Part shown: one piece after another, positions 34,538-42,844 of the stretch
Layout of the letters: every line of letters begins with the position of its first letter
Position numbering within the stretch: position 1 is the first letter of the stretch
Assembly: GCF_000725345.1 (NCBI RefSeq)
Contig: NZ_CP008852.1
Coordinates: 3,402,001-3,466,000 of the forward strand
From: Pelosinus sp. UFO1
GTDB taxonomy: Bacteria > Bacillota > Negativicutes > DSM-13327
Direction of reading: 5' to 3'
DNA length: 64,000 nt
The notes under the pieces: generated by a model
What the model was told of the DNA's origin: nothing
Databases searched by the model: none
Seen by the model: the letters and a program-made list of their open reading frames with translations, nothing else
Translations under genes and position numbers: made by a program

Positions 34538-34810
34538 CTATCTGAGTAAATTTTGTCGCCCAATGAGTGTCCAATTTTGGGCATACTGTTTAATTTGAAC
34601 TACTTCAAAATCTCCACTTCCCGTAAACTCCTGAATAGCGGCAGTAATCACCGCAATTAGATATTCTTCTTCGGAACCATCTATTAGTTGCGGTGCCAAC
34701 GGAGCGCATTCGGATTCATCACTTTCTTCTATACTTAGTTCCTCACTGGATCTTTTTTTTATCACTACAAGTAAGCAGATGATACCAAGGAGCAAAAATA
34801 GCCACATCAT
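34538..34810 (-). CDS. OadG-family subunit of Na+-translocating decarboxylase
   Basis: A 90-residue protein with one N-terminal transmembrane helix (MMWLFLLLGIICLLVVI), an acidic linker, and a C-terminal soluble part (YLIAVITAAIQEFTGSGDFEVVQIKQ ... WTLIGRQNLLR) as in gamma/delta subunits that tether the complex. Two adjacent ATGs are possible. Lies between the 30-residue membrane peptide gene and the biotin carrier gene. Confidence 0.8.
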   Translation of the reverse strand: MMWLFLLLGIICLLVVIKKRSSEELSIEESDESECAPLAPQLIDGSEEEYLIAVITAAIQEFTGSGDFEVVQIKQYAQNWTLIGRQNLLR

Positions 34811-34827
34811 ACCTATCGCCTCTTCCC

Positions 34828-34920
34828 CTATTTATCATTTTTAGCTTTCCACTTACGGGTGGAAAAGAAATAGTATCCTAGAGTTACTACCAATGCACAA
34901 ACGAATGCTGTCGTATTCAT
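34828..34920 (-). CDS. 30-residue single-span membrane peptide in the decarboxylase cluster
   Basis: ATG behind AGGTAGGTG opens 30 codons: one hydrophobic helix (FVCALVVTLGYYFF) followed by a basic tail ending near KWKAKNDK. It fills the gap between the beta and gamma subunit genes on the same strand. Veillonella-type enzymes have a very small extra subunit (epsilon, MmdE); this could be a reduced counterpart, but I cannot align it. It was missed because of its length. Confidence 0.6.
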   Translation of the reverse strand: MNTTAFVCALVVTLGYYFFSTRKWKAKNDK

Positions 34921-34964
34921 TGTTTTCACCTACCTTCATCAATCAACCTATAACAAATTCCACT

Positions 34965-36095
34965 TTATTTAACTCCGATAAGCGCTAACATGATACCACC
35001 TGATATGGCAGTACCAAAAACACCTGCAAGATTAGGTCCCATCGCATGCATAATCAAAAAATTATACGGATTTTCTTTCAGACCTACCACGTGAGAAACG
35101 CGTGCTGCAATCGGCACAGATGCAATCCCAGCTGAGCCAATTAATGGATTAATTTTGCCACCGCTAATCCAGTTCATCACCTTAGCACCAATCACGCCTG
35201 AAGCTGTCCCGCCAATAAAGGCGATTAATCCAAGGAGGATGATTTGTAATGTTTTTATGTTGAGAAATTGATCGGCTCCCATGGTTGAGCCAACGGCTAC
35301 CGTCAATGTTATGGTAATTACGTTCATCAAGTCATTCGCTGCCGTACTTGCCAAACGGTCAACCATTAACACTTCTCTTAGCATATTGCCAAGCATCAGC
35401 ATAGTAATCAAAGGAGCAACTGGGGGCAGCAAAAGATTTACAATGATGGCAATTACGAAAGGAAAACAAATTTTTTCTAGACGGCTAACTGTTCGACCTT
35501 GTTTCATAACTATTTTTCGTTCTGCAGGAGAGGTTAAAAGCCTCATGATTGGCGGCTGGATCAGGGGCATCAAAGCCATGTAAGAGTACGCCGCCACCGC
35601 AATCTGCGGCAATAAATGAGGGGCAAGTTTCATCGTAACAAAGATAGCCATTGGACCATCAGCGCCGCCAATAATACCAATTGCACCAGCCTCAGCCAAT
35701 GTAAACCCCAATGCTTTTGCCCCAATAAGTGCAATAAATATACCCAAATGAGCTGCCGCACCAAGGATCATCAAACTAGGATTGGCTATCATCGGACCAA
35801 AATCTGTCATAGCACCTACTCCCAAGAAGATGAGAGGTGGAATAATAACCATCTCAACTCCTTTATAGGCGTAGTAGAAGAGTCCACCTGGCTGGGTAAG
35901 ATCAGATCCAGGTACATTGGCAACAATACAAGAAAATCCAATACCAAGCAGCAAAAAGGGCTCATATCTGCGGGATAGTGCAAGATAAACAAGTACTGCC
36001 CCTACGAGTATCATAAAAATATTGCCCCACCATATTTGAGCCAGTCCAGTTTGTTCTGCAAGGCTTATCATAAGAGATGATATTTGCTCGAACAT
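34965..36095 (-). CDS. mmdB: Na+-translocating decarboxylase beta subunit
   Basis: A 376-residue polytopic membrane protein, the ion-pumping subunit that couples decarboxylation of carboxybiotin to Na+ export. The family region GIIGGADGPMAIFVTMKLAP with its essential Asp and the later IGSAGIASVPIAARV motif are intact. AGGAGG precedes the ATG. First gene of the cluster beta, 30-residue peptide, OadG, biotin carrier. The leader contains tandem 101-bp repeats and hairpins that may control it. OadB or GcdB cannot be ruled out. Confidence 0.88.
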   Translation of the reverse strand: MFEQISSLMISLAEQTGLAQIWWGNIFMILVGAVLVYLALSRRYEPFLLLGIGFSCIVANVPGSDLTQPGGLFYYAYKGVEMVIIPPLIFLGVGAMTDFGPMIANPSLMILGAAAHLGIFIALIGAKALGFTLAEAGAIGIIGGADGPMAIFVTMKLAPHLLPQIAVAAYSYMALMPLIQPPIMRLLTSPAERKIVMKQGRTVSRLEKICFPFVIAIIVNLLLPPVAPLITMLMLGNMLREVLMVDRLASTAANDLMNVITITLTVAVGSTMGADQFLNIKTLQIILLGLIAFIGGTASGVIGAKVMNWISGGKINPLIGSAGIASVPIAARVSHVVGLKENPYNFLIMHAMGPNLAGVFGTAISGGIMLALIGVK

Positions 36096-36190
36096 TTGCT
36101 TTCCTCCTAAAGTTACAATTATAAAGAAGACTTGATTTAGATGAGTGTTAACTCCATCTGAATCTTAGTTGCACTTATCCAGGGACTTAG

Positions 36191-36438
36191 CCGCTCTTAA
36201 CTCCCACTTATATAAGTGAGCCTTGGATTCGAAAATCCTTAGAGCGAACTTACTTCGAGTTTACAGACTGTTATCCGGACCAGAGGGCAGGATATTACAG
36301 GCTGTTAACGAGATAAGTGAGCCTTGGATTCGAAAATCCTTAGAGCGAACTTACTTCGAGTTTACAGACTGTTATCCGGACCAGAGGGCAGGATATTACA
36401 GGCTGTTAACGAGATGAAGATGGGAGTCTTAGAGCGGT
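36191..36438. repeat. Inverted repeat enclosing the tandem 101-bp duplication
   Basis: CCGCTCTTAACTCCCA (36191-36206) pairs with TGGGAGTCTTAGAGCGG (36422-36438). Together with the duplication inside, it fills most of the 365-bp leader between a small membrane-protein gene and the beta subunit gene. Confidence 0.7.
36212..36413 (-). repeat. Two tandem 101-bp direct repeats
   Basis: Units 36212-36312 and 36313-36413 appear identical. Each holds GGATT-CGAA-AATCC and GAGCGAA...TTCGAG-type small hairpins. The string CCTTAG-CG-CTTACTT-GA-TGTTAT also occurs, with a few changes, in the family 2 repeats. Noncoding; an ATG frame crossing both units is an accident of the repeat length. Confidence 0.85.
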
Positions 36439-36460
36439 TTAGTCATCGGATAATTTCCTT

Positions 36461-36622
36461 TTAGTGTCCACCTCTTAACTGACTGTCGTCAAGATGTCCA
36501 AGTTTGTTCAAGTAAGGAAAGATGTATAACACAAGACTAATACCCCAGATAATAACAAAACTCAAGAAAAAATCAATTACACTAAGAACATAAGCACCTT
36601 CCATAGTATCTGGTATTGTCAT
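36461..36622 (-). CDS. 53-residue small membrane protein upstream of the decarboxylase cluster
   Basis: ATG behind AAAGGAG opens 53 codons. A short polar N-terminus, one long hydrophobic helix (about residues 14-37, IDFFLSFVIIWGISLVLYIF) and a polar C-terminal tail are seen. It precedes the duplicated leader and the beta subunit gene on the same strand, so it may be the first cistron of that transcript or a remnant of a separate unit. No family recognised. Confidence 0.6.
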   Translation of the reverse strand: MTIPDTMEGAYVLSVIDFFLSFVIIWGISLVLYIFPYLNKLGHLDDSQLRGGH

Positions 36623-36762
36623 GAACATTCACTCCTTTCTATAAGTAATAATTGCTGACATACAACGGTATTTGTTCACTTAATAATACTACTGCCAAAT
36701 ACAGGAAAATATGATTAGTAAATTACTATTTTTAAACCTAATTTATTTCTTTCTGTAAACAA

Positions 36763-36800
36763 AAAAACTATCCACGATAAACGTGAATAGTTTTTATTTG
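36763..36800 (-). terminator. Terminator after the 181-residue exported protein gene
   Basis: AAAAACTAT-CACG/CGTG-ATAGTTTTT stem, A/T tracts both sides, just past the stop. Confidence 0.82.
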
Positions 36801-36826
36801 TGCTGTCTTTAACCGACTCTTTTAAT

Positions 36827-37372
36827 TTATTGTACCAATCTAAACTTATGAGATTGTGGATGCCATCCACTATCACTAATATAGATTTCTCTACGAGGGA
36901 TAGGACGACCATCTATAAACAGATCAAAATCAATAAAACTAGCATTTTCAACGCGGAAGTTTATCCCATCTGATCCACCAGTAGTAGCAAATCTAAATTG
37001 AATCTTATCATTCTCGGAATTTATTTCACGTCCGCCAAAAGAAAAATGTCTTCTGTTATCCTCTGAGGATCTAAGCCAAGGTTTTCCGTCCTCATCTGAT
37101 ACTCTAAAAGCGTCTCCTCTTTCTAAGCTCTGCGGCCTAATGTGATGAAAATTTCCATTTGTTCGAATGACTCCAGTAAAAGTATGCTCTTCACTGCGAG
37201 TTGTTGTCCAAATATGAAAACCATATTCGTCTTGCCAAATATAGTATCCTTTTGCTCCACTCATTTGAAATTGATCTGGTTTACCTTCTATGTTTGCAGA
37301 TCCTGACCATGCAAAAACACTTCCTGTAAAGGACATCATAAGCACCAATGTCATTACCAACCATTTCTTCAT
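36827..37372 (-). CDS. Exported protein of unknown function (181 residues)
   Basis: Sec signal MKKWLVMTLVLMMSFTGSVFA, then a beta-rich domain of about 160 residues with many aromatic residues, no cysteine and a repeated FHIW/FHHI pattern. Charged, soluble, probably periplasmic. Follows the His-rich protein gene at 37388 by 15 bp in one operon. AGGAGG precedes the ATG. No family recognised. Confidence 0.7.
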   Translation of the reverse strand: MKKWLVMTLVLMMSFTGSVFAWSGSANIEGKPDQFQMSGAKGYYIWQDEYGFHIWTTTRSEEHTFTGVIRTNGNFHHIRPQSLERGDAFRVSDEDGKPWLRSSEDNRRHFSFGGREINSENDKIQFRFATTGGSDGINFRVENASFIDFDLFIDGRPIPRREIYISDSGWHPQSHKFRLVQ

Positions 37373-37387
37373 ATCAATCTACCTCCT

Positions 37388-37837
37388 TTATGAACGGTGA
37401 AACCAGGAAAAGTAAAAGGAATCATGATTTTCATAGCTTTCATGATTTTCCCGGAAACTAATAAATACACCATCAGCCATATAACCAACACTCACTATTT
37501 CATCATTTGTATTAAAGAAGAATACTGCATCTTTTACGTAATGCCCATGATGCCAGAATCCTTCATGACCTGACCATCTATAGGCACGTAATCCAGGGAA
37601 TCTATCGTCCATGTCTCGATCATAAACCCGTTCAAGATGATAATTTCCTCTCATAGAATCGTAACGTTCATGCCATGCAAAAGGTAGACCTCTCTCAGCT
37701 TCCACGTCATTATGGTGGGTACGATGCCATCCATTATCATGATTTCCCCGATCCTTATGCCCATGAGCAGCACTTGCCGTAACAGACATCATCATAAGAA
37801 CGGATATGGTTAAAATAAGCATTACTATTCTTTTCAT
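37388..37837 (-). CDS. Exported histidine-rich protein (149 residues)
   Basis: Signal peptide (to about residue 23, ASA) and a mature part with about 15 His and many Arg, Asp and Tyr (HGHKDRGNHDNGWHRTHH; WHHGHYV). Likely a periplasmic or surface metal-binding protein, inferred from composition only. First gene of a pair with the 181-residue exported protein. GGGGG precedes the ATG. No named family. Confidence 0.68.
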   Translation of the reverse strand: MKRIVMLILTISVLMMMSVTASAAHGHKDRGNHDNGWHRTHHNDVEAERGLPFAWHERYDSMRGNYHLERVYDRDMDDRFPGLRAYRWSGHEGFWHHGHYVKDAVFFFNTNDEIVSVGYMADGVFISFRENHESYENHDSFYFSWFHRS

Positions 37838-38305
37838 TTTAATAGCCCCCTCTTGTTTTGTATAATCTCATAGAAAACAATCTTTTAGCTTAACAATGTT
37901 CCTATCACACCCTTTCTAGACTAATCAGTCATAAGTGATTAAAAAAAACTACAACGAGCTCAACCTCTACTGCTATAAGCAACGTACCCACTAGACAATA
38001 TTTTCATCTAATCTCTCATATTGGAGTTATTTCTATTATGAGGAAAATGTATGACAAACTTGTGACAACTTCACCTCTTCAAACATGGAAATTGTAACCA
38101 ATTTCTCTCACGATTCCCCCATCTTTTCGCGGGGACGGTTCTTTCGAGTGGTTTCCATTTCTTCATCCGATATTCTATTGTTTCAAAACAAGGATCCTGC
38201 AATGTTTGCTTACATGCAGGATCTTATTGCTATAGCTTATTAACGACTCTCATCGATTATTATTAAAAAATACAATCTTTAAATAACTCTAACCTTACTA
38301 CAGTA
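37838..38305. other. Intergenic region with one hairpin
   Basis: Holds a GATCCTGCA/TGCAGGATC hairpin (38189-38226) that probably ends the SodA gene, and a string GCGGGGACGGTTCTTT near 38138 of a kind I associate with small dispersed Firmicutes repeats. Otherwise AT-rich with no gene seen. Confidence 0.45.
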
Positions 38306-38980
38306 TTATTCGGGACTACGATCTGCTAACAGCAATGGCAGTTCTCCTCGCATTGCCAGTATAAGTCGGTTTTCAACCTCGCACCAATTAATTAAATGTA
38401 ACCATTTTTTAACATATTGCTCACGATCGTATTGATAATCAAGATAGTAGGCATGTTCCCAAACATCGATTACCAATATGGGAATTGTTCCCCACTGGGT
38501 AAGGTTTTGGTGTTTCTCTGCCGTAAGAATCTCCAAATGCATAAAAGCTGGATTCCAGACGAGTATCCCCCAGCCAGATGCTTCTACTTTTATAGTTGCC
38601 GACACAAGCTGGTCAAGAAATGCATCAAAACTTCCAAAGTATTTATTAATTTCTCTCATTGTACATCGACCAGGCTCACTGTCAAATTCTACAGGTGCCA
38701 TAATTGTCCAATAAATGCTATGCAGAATATGCCCTGACCCATTAAACGCCAATTCATTTTCCCAATATTTTATGAAGGTAAGATTATTTTGCCGCCTAGC
38801 TTCTACTAGCGCTAACTCAGCCTTATTTAGCCCATCTACATAAGACTTGTGGTGATGATCGTGATGAAACCTAAGGGTGTCAGAGCTAATAATTGGCTCA
38901 AGTGCATCATAAGGATAAGGCAATGGCGGTAATTTATGTCTACCTGGTGGAATATAATCATTGATTACGTTGTTAGCCAA
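38306..38980 (-). CDS. sodA: Fe/Mn superoxide dismutase
   Basis: A 224-residue Fe/Mn-SOD. Metal ligands can be placed: His in RFHHDHHHKSYVDGLN, His in GHILHSIYW, and Asp/His in DVWEHAYYLDYQ. LPPLPYPYDALEP is the normal N-terminal region after a short extension. The start is TTG behind AGGAGG. The fold detoxifies superoxide; metal preference cannot be fixed by eye. Fits with rubrerythrin as oxygen defence of an anaerobe. Confidence 0.92.
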   Translation of the reverse strand: MANNVINDYIPPGRHKLPPLPYPYDALEPIISSDTLRFHHDHHHKSYVDGLNKAELALVEARRQNNLTFIKYWENELAFNGSGHILHSIYWTIMAPVEFDSEPGRCTMREINKYFGSFDAFLDQLVSATIKVEASGWGILVWNPAFMHLEILTAEKHQNLTQWGTIPILVIDVWEHAYYLDYQYDREQYVKKWLHLINWCEVENRLILAMRGELPLLLADRSPE

Positions 38981-39057
38981 TATTATTAACCTCCTTTCTT
39001 AATTTAAACGCTTCTATTTTTTATTATATTTCGCTAACATATGAGTGGTTACAAAAT

Positions 39058-39153
39058 AAGAAAAGACTTGGCTTAGGCCAAGTCCTCAGACGCAGGCAGA
39101 AGCCTTAGTCGTTCTTACTTGGAATCAAGAAAGTGTTATACTTTCTGATTCCG
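39058..39153 (+). repeat. Structured 96-bp repeat, copy 5 (family 2)
   Basis: Variant loop (GCTTAGGCCAAGTC). Its CCG end is fused directly to family 1 copy C through TAAAAAAACG, giving a tandem composite upstream of sodA. Confidence 0.9.
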
Positions 39154-39311
39154 TAAAAAAACGTTACGCGTCCTTTCTGAACCACAAAGACACAAAGGTC
39201 ACAAAAGGGTTCTATCCATTTCATTCCCATCTTCTTTGTGTGCCGCGATAGCGGCATTGTGTCTTTGTGGTTCAATCTTTTAATTAGAAACTTATAAATT
39301 CTGATACCATA
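39154..39311 (+). repeat. Palindromic ACCACAAAG repeat, copy C (family 1)
   Basis: Nearly identical to copy A. Its right end TTCTGATACCATAAGAAAAGAC runs straight into a string equal to the left end of family 2. Confidence 0.85.
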
Positions 39312-39349
39312 AGAAAAGACATAAATGAAGGCCTCTACTTAACGGAATT

Positions 39350-40342
39350 TCATTTGTACCACTTCATAATACTGGAAGCCCAGGTTAATCCTCCTCCAAA
39401 ACCGACTAATGCAATAATATCACCTGGCTTAATTACCCCCGATTTTACAGCTTCATCAAGAGCAATGGGAACAGAAGCCGCCGATGTATTTCCATATTTA
39501 TCAACGTTTACCACAACTTTTTCCATTGGTAAACCCAGCCTTTTCGCTGCTGATTTAATAATCCGAATATTAGCTTGATGTGGCACAAGATAGGTTACGT
39601 CAACAGGAGTAAGATTTGCATTCTGCAAAGCTTTGCTTGTAGTTTCTCCCATTATCTTAACTGCAAATTTAAATACCTCGTTGCCATCCATCTGAATATA
39701 ATGTTGTCTTTGTAATACAGTTTCAGCCGTCGCAGGGTTACGCGAACCGCCAGCCGGCACCTTCAGAAGCTCTGCACCACTGCCATTTGAACCCAAATCC
39801 ACTCCTAAAATCCCATAACCCTCCGGCGTTTCACCTAAAACAGCAGCCCCAGCGCCATCACCAAATAACATTCCAGTCTTACGATCACTCCAATCTGTAA
39901 TTCTGGAAAGGGTCTCTGCTCCGATTACTAATACTTTACGATAAACACCTGCTTTGATAAATTGACTACCGGTTACCAGGGCGTAGATAAATCCAGAGCA
40001 AGCTGCAGAAACATCAAAAGCAGCTGCATTTATTGCTTTTAAATTATCTTGCACCAAACATGCTGTTGCAGGGAACGCCATATCGGCGGTACCTGTTGCA
40101 ACAATAATCAAATCTATTTCTGCAGCAGTAATATTAGCATCTTCTAATGCCTTTTGAGCCGCTTTCGTGGCTAAGTCTGACGTAGCTTCATTCTCTGCTG
40201 CGACATGCCGTTTGCGAATACCCGTACGCTCAACGATCCATTCATCAGAGGTATCCATTACTTGTTCTAGGTCCTTATTCGTCATAATCTTCTCAGGCAC
40301 ATAAGACCCTAACCCAATAATACCAACGTATTTATTATTCAC
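39350..40342 (-). CDS. fabH: 3-oxoacyl-ACP synthase III
   Basis: A 330-residue KAS III that condenses acetyl-CoA (or a branched primer) with malonyl-ACP to start fatty acid synthesis. Catalytic Cys in SAACSGFIYAL near residue 112, His in VPHQANIRI and Asn in YGNTSAASV complete the triad; GFGGGLTWAS ends the protein. The start is GTG behind GGGAGGG. It stands alone, away from a fab operon, with a FapR-like palindrome upstream. Confidence 0.92.
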   Translation of the reverse strand: MNNKYVGIIGLGSYVPEKIMTNKDLEQVMDTSDEWIVERTGIRKRHVAAENEATSDLATKAAQKALEDANITAAEIDLIIVATGTADMAFPATACLVQDNLKAINAAAFDVSAACSGFIYALVTGSQFIKAGVYRKVLVIGAETLSRITDWSDRKTGMLFGDGAGAAVLGETPEGYGILGVDLGSNGSGAELLKVPAGGSRNPATAETVLQRQHYIQMDGNEVFKFAVKIMGETTSKALQNANLTPVDVTYLVPHQANIRIIKSAAKRLGLPMEKVVVNVDKYGNTSAASVPIALDEAVKSGVIKPGDIIALVGFGGGLTWASSIMKWYK

Positions 40343-40407
40343 GCGATAGCCCTCCCTTGTTTATGTCCGTTAGTTATTTCAACATTACTAGTATTTTTAT
40401 TATATCA

Positions 40408-40425
40408 CCTGGTACTAATACCAGG
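40408..40425 (-). promoter_or_regulatory. FapR-like operator upstream of fabH
   Basis: CCTGGTACTAATACCAGG, an 18-bp imperfect palindrome sharing ACCTGGTACTAAT with the Firmicutes FapR site. It lies 65 bp before the GTG start, suitable for malonyl-CoA-responsive repression. Confidence 0.55.
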
Positions 40426-40483
40426 CAATAAAACTTTAGTACAATCCAAACATTTCCGCAAACTAGTGTAACTCTTCTAAAAA

Positions 40484-40526
40484 AAAATGGAAGAAATCGT
40501 TTTACGACTTCTCCGCTTTTTTTATT
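40484..40526 (-). terminator. Terminator after the L,D-transpeptidase gene
   Basis: GGAGAAGTCG/CGATTTCTTCC stem followed on the minus strand by a long T run. Confidence 0.8.
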
Positions 40527-40576
40527 TCAGATTCTTTCTTTTTCTTGTCATTCAGAAGCGCTATGTCAACGATCAT

Positions 40577-41293
40577 CTAAAGACCTAATAATTCGAGATT
40601 CTTTTGATCCACTATACCAGTTATCTTGATCCCCTTATCATATTGGAATCGCTTCACGGCCTCTTCTGTATCTCTGTTAAAAAAACCATCCGCTCTGCCT
40701 TCCAAGTAACCTAATTTTTTCAATTTAGCTTGTAGTAGAACTACATCTGCACCAATCGTCTCACTCTTAAGCACACGTTGTATAGGAAATTTCTTGCCCT
40801 CAATACGTACAGGTGTACCTACTGGTACCCATTCAAAAAGTTCTTCAATGTCTTGGTTGCGTAGGCGAATACAACCCTGACTGATAAAATGGCCGACACT
40901 CCACGGCCGGTTAGTGCCATGAATGCCATAGCCCCCCCATGGGACGTCAATGCCTAGAAAACGTGTCCCTAAGATATCAGCTGACCGATAGGCTTTCCAA
41001 ATTACTATCCACTCACCAATCGGGGTTGGTGTACTACTTTTACCAACCGCTATACGGTATTTTTTATGTAATTGTCCATCGCTATATAGTTCTAGAATGC
41101 GTTCTGAAATTTTTACAACAATAGTTACTTTTCCTGTAGGTGCTGTCGATGTTTGATTAGAAATAGATGCTAATTCCTGTTCATCCCAGTATTCAATTCC
41201 TACTATACCCACAAACAAACTAAATAGCAGCAACGAAGCAATTGCGAAATAGGTGCGGCGCCAATTTACTTTTATAGAATATAAATTAACCAT
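40577..41293 (-). CDS. L,D-transpeptidase with C-terminal peptidoglycan-binding domain
   Basis: A 238-residue exported enzyme that cross-links or modifies peptidoglycan. An N-terminal membrane anchor (about residues 14-34) is followed by the YkuD catalytic domain with HGTNRPWSVGHFISQGCIRL, containing the active-site Cys. A PG_binding_1 repeat follows (LLQAKLKKLGYLEGRADGFF ... VKRFQYDKGI). AGGAGG precedes the ATG at 41293; the open frame extends further upstream without a site. Confidence 0.88.
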   Translation of the reverse strand: MVNLYSIKVNWRRTYFAIASLLLFSLFVGIVGIEYWDEQELASISNQTSTAPTGKVTIVVKISERILELYSDGQLHKKYRIAVGKSSTPTPIGEWIVIWKAYRSADILGTRFLGIDVPWGGYGIHGTNRPWSVGHFISQGCIRLRNQDIEELFEWVPVGTPVRIEGKKFPIQRVLKSETIGADVVLLQAKLKKLGYLEGRADGFFNRDTEEAVKRFQYDKGIKITGIVDQKNLELLGL

Positions 41294-41460
41294 ATCATTC
41301 CTCCTGACAGCTATCATTACAATGTATATGCAGAAGGCAGGAATATAATCATTTAAATTAATGAGATAAATCTCTACCATAATTTACATGCCTGTAAAAT
41401 CTTTCTATTAAGATAACTCTATCAGCATTATTTCCTATAATTTTTCTAACAACCATCCCT

Positions 41461-41489
41461 TTTCAAGAACATATGTTCTGTATTATAAT
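41461..41489 (+). promoter_or_regulatory. SOS promoter: LexA box between -35 and -10
   Basis: A perfect Gram-positive LexA (DinR) box, GAACATATGTTC at 41467-41478, occupies the spacer between TTTCAA (41461-41466) and TATAAT (41484-41489), which are 17 bp apart. It is 38 bp before the start of the radical SAM gene. Confidence 0.85.
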
Positions 41490-41515
41490 AAAGATAAATA
41501 AGGAGCTGATTTTAC

Positions 41516-42844
41516 GTGGATGTTTTTGAGAAGCTGAAGATTTTGACCGATGCAGCTAAATATGATGTGGCCTGCACTTCCAGCGGCGTGAATAAAAAAA
41601 CTGCACCCGGAGGAATTGGCAGTGCAGCCGCAGCCGGCATCTGTCACAGCTTTGCAGGGGACGGACGGTGTATTTCACTACTAAAAGTGTTGATGACGAA
41701 TGTTTGCGCCTATGACTGTAAGTACTGCGTTAATCGTAAGTCAAATGATACGCCCCGGGCTTCCTTCACGCCACGTGAACTAGCAGAGTTGACGATTAAT
41801 TTTTATCGACGCAATTACATTGAGGGCCTTTTCTTGAGCTCCGGCGTACTGAAAAACCCGGACTATACAACAGAGCAAATGATTGAGGCTCTGCGTATCT
41901 TACGAGAAGAATATCGCTTCTCCGGATACATCCATGCCAAAGCCATTCCTGGAACAGACAGTACTCTCATTTCCCACCTTGGCATGCTGGCAGACCGTAT
42001 GAGTGTAAATATTGAGCTGCCCTCTCAGAGCAGTTTGCAAATATTAGCACCAGATAAGTCAAAACATTCTATTTTGGCACCTATGGGATACATTAAAAAC
42101 CGGATACAAGAAAACTCTACAGATATCATTAAGTATCGGCATGCCCCTAAGTTTGTACCTGCGGGACAAAGCACGCAGATGATTATCGGTGCTACGCCAG
42201 ATACTGATTTTCAAATTTTAAATTTAACGGAAGGCCTTTATAAAAAATATAAGCTAAAACGCGTCTTTTTTTCTGCCTATATGCCTGTAGCCGAAAATAC
42301 CATGCTTCCTACTATAGATACAAAACCGCCACTCTGGCGTGAGCATAGGCTTTACCAAGCGGATTGGTTACTTAGGTTTTACGGCTTCGCAGCAAACGAG
42401 CTACTCGATCAAAATCACCAAAGTTTTAATCCTTATGTAGACCCAAAATGCAATTGGGCTCTCAATCACATGGAGTTTTTTCCGATGAATGTAAACCGTG
42501 CGCCCTATAGCGATTTACTACGGGTGCCAGGCATCGGTGTAAATAGCGCAATGCGAATTGTAAAGGCTCGGCGCACGGCTACACTCAATTTTGATGGTCT
42601 TAAGAAACTGGGAGTTGTACTTAAAAGGGCTCAATATTTCATCACTTGCGGCGGCAAAGCCCTCGAAGGTTTAAAAATCACACAAGATGCGGTATTACGC
42701 TCTTTAATGTCGGAAAAAACGTATCTTGAAAATTTTCCTCACCAGCCTAAGTCAGAGCAGTTATCTCTTTTTGAACAGCTACCGATGATCCAGTCTTCAT
42801 TAACACAGGAGGACATACTAAAATGTTTGACCAGTCCAACTTAA
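41516..42844 (+). CDS. Putative DNA modification/repair radical SAM protein
   Basis: A 442-residue radical SAM enzyme. The cluster motif CAYDCKYC (Cx3Cx2C) is near residue 64, GLFLSSGV gives a SAM-contact region, and a helix-hairpin-helix-like segment (LLRVPGIGVNSAMRIVKARR) near the C-terminus suggests DNA binding. I match it to the TIGR03916 type, which travels with a DUF4130 partner; here they overlap by 22 bp. Start is GTG behind AAGGAG. LexA control supports a DNA damage role; the chemistry is unknown. Confidence 0.85.
   Translation: MDVFEKLKILTDAAKYDVACTSSGVNKKTAPGGIGSAAAAGICHSFAGDGRCISLLKVLMTNVCAYDCKYCVNRKSNDTPRASFTPRELAELTINFYRRNYIEGLFLSSGVLKNPDYTTEQMIEALRILREEYRFSGYIHAKAIPGTDSTLISHLGMLADRMSVNIELPSQSSLQILAPDKSKHSILAPMGYIKNRIQENSTDIIKYRHAPKFVPAGQSTQMIIGATPDTDFQILNLTEGLYKKYKLKRVFFSAYMPVAENTMLPTIDTKPPLWREHRLYQADWLLRFYGFAANELLDQNHQSFNPYVDPKCNWALNHMEFFPMNVNRAPYSDLLRVPGIGVNSAMRIVKARRTATLNFDGLKKLGVVLKRAQYFITCGGKALEGLKITQDAVLRSLMSEKTYLENFPHQPKSEQLSLFEQLPMIQSSLTQEDILKCLTSPT

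Noticed and set aside
36212-36413. tRNA or tRNA-like gene in the 101-bp unit
   Set aside because: A GGATTTTCGAATCC string resembles a T-arm, but the loop is too short and no acceptor, D or anticodon arms can be fitted.
36223-36417. 64-codon plus-strand frame across the tandem 101-bp units
   Set aside because: The repetition shows it is a product of the duplication; a repeat of 101 bp even shifts frame between units.
37168-37200. ECF-type promoter before the exported His-rich pair
   Set aside because: No CGTTAC-N16-CGTTTA occurs upstream of either gene, so I do not assign them to the ECF regulon.
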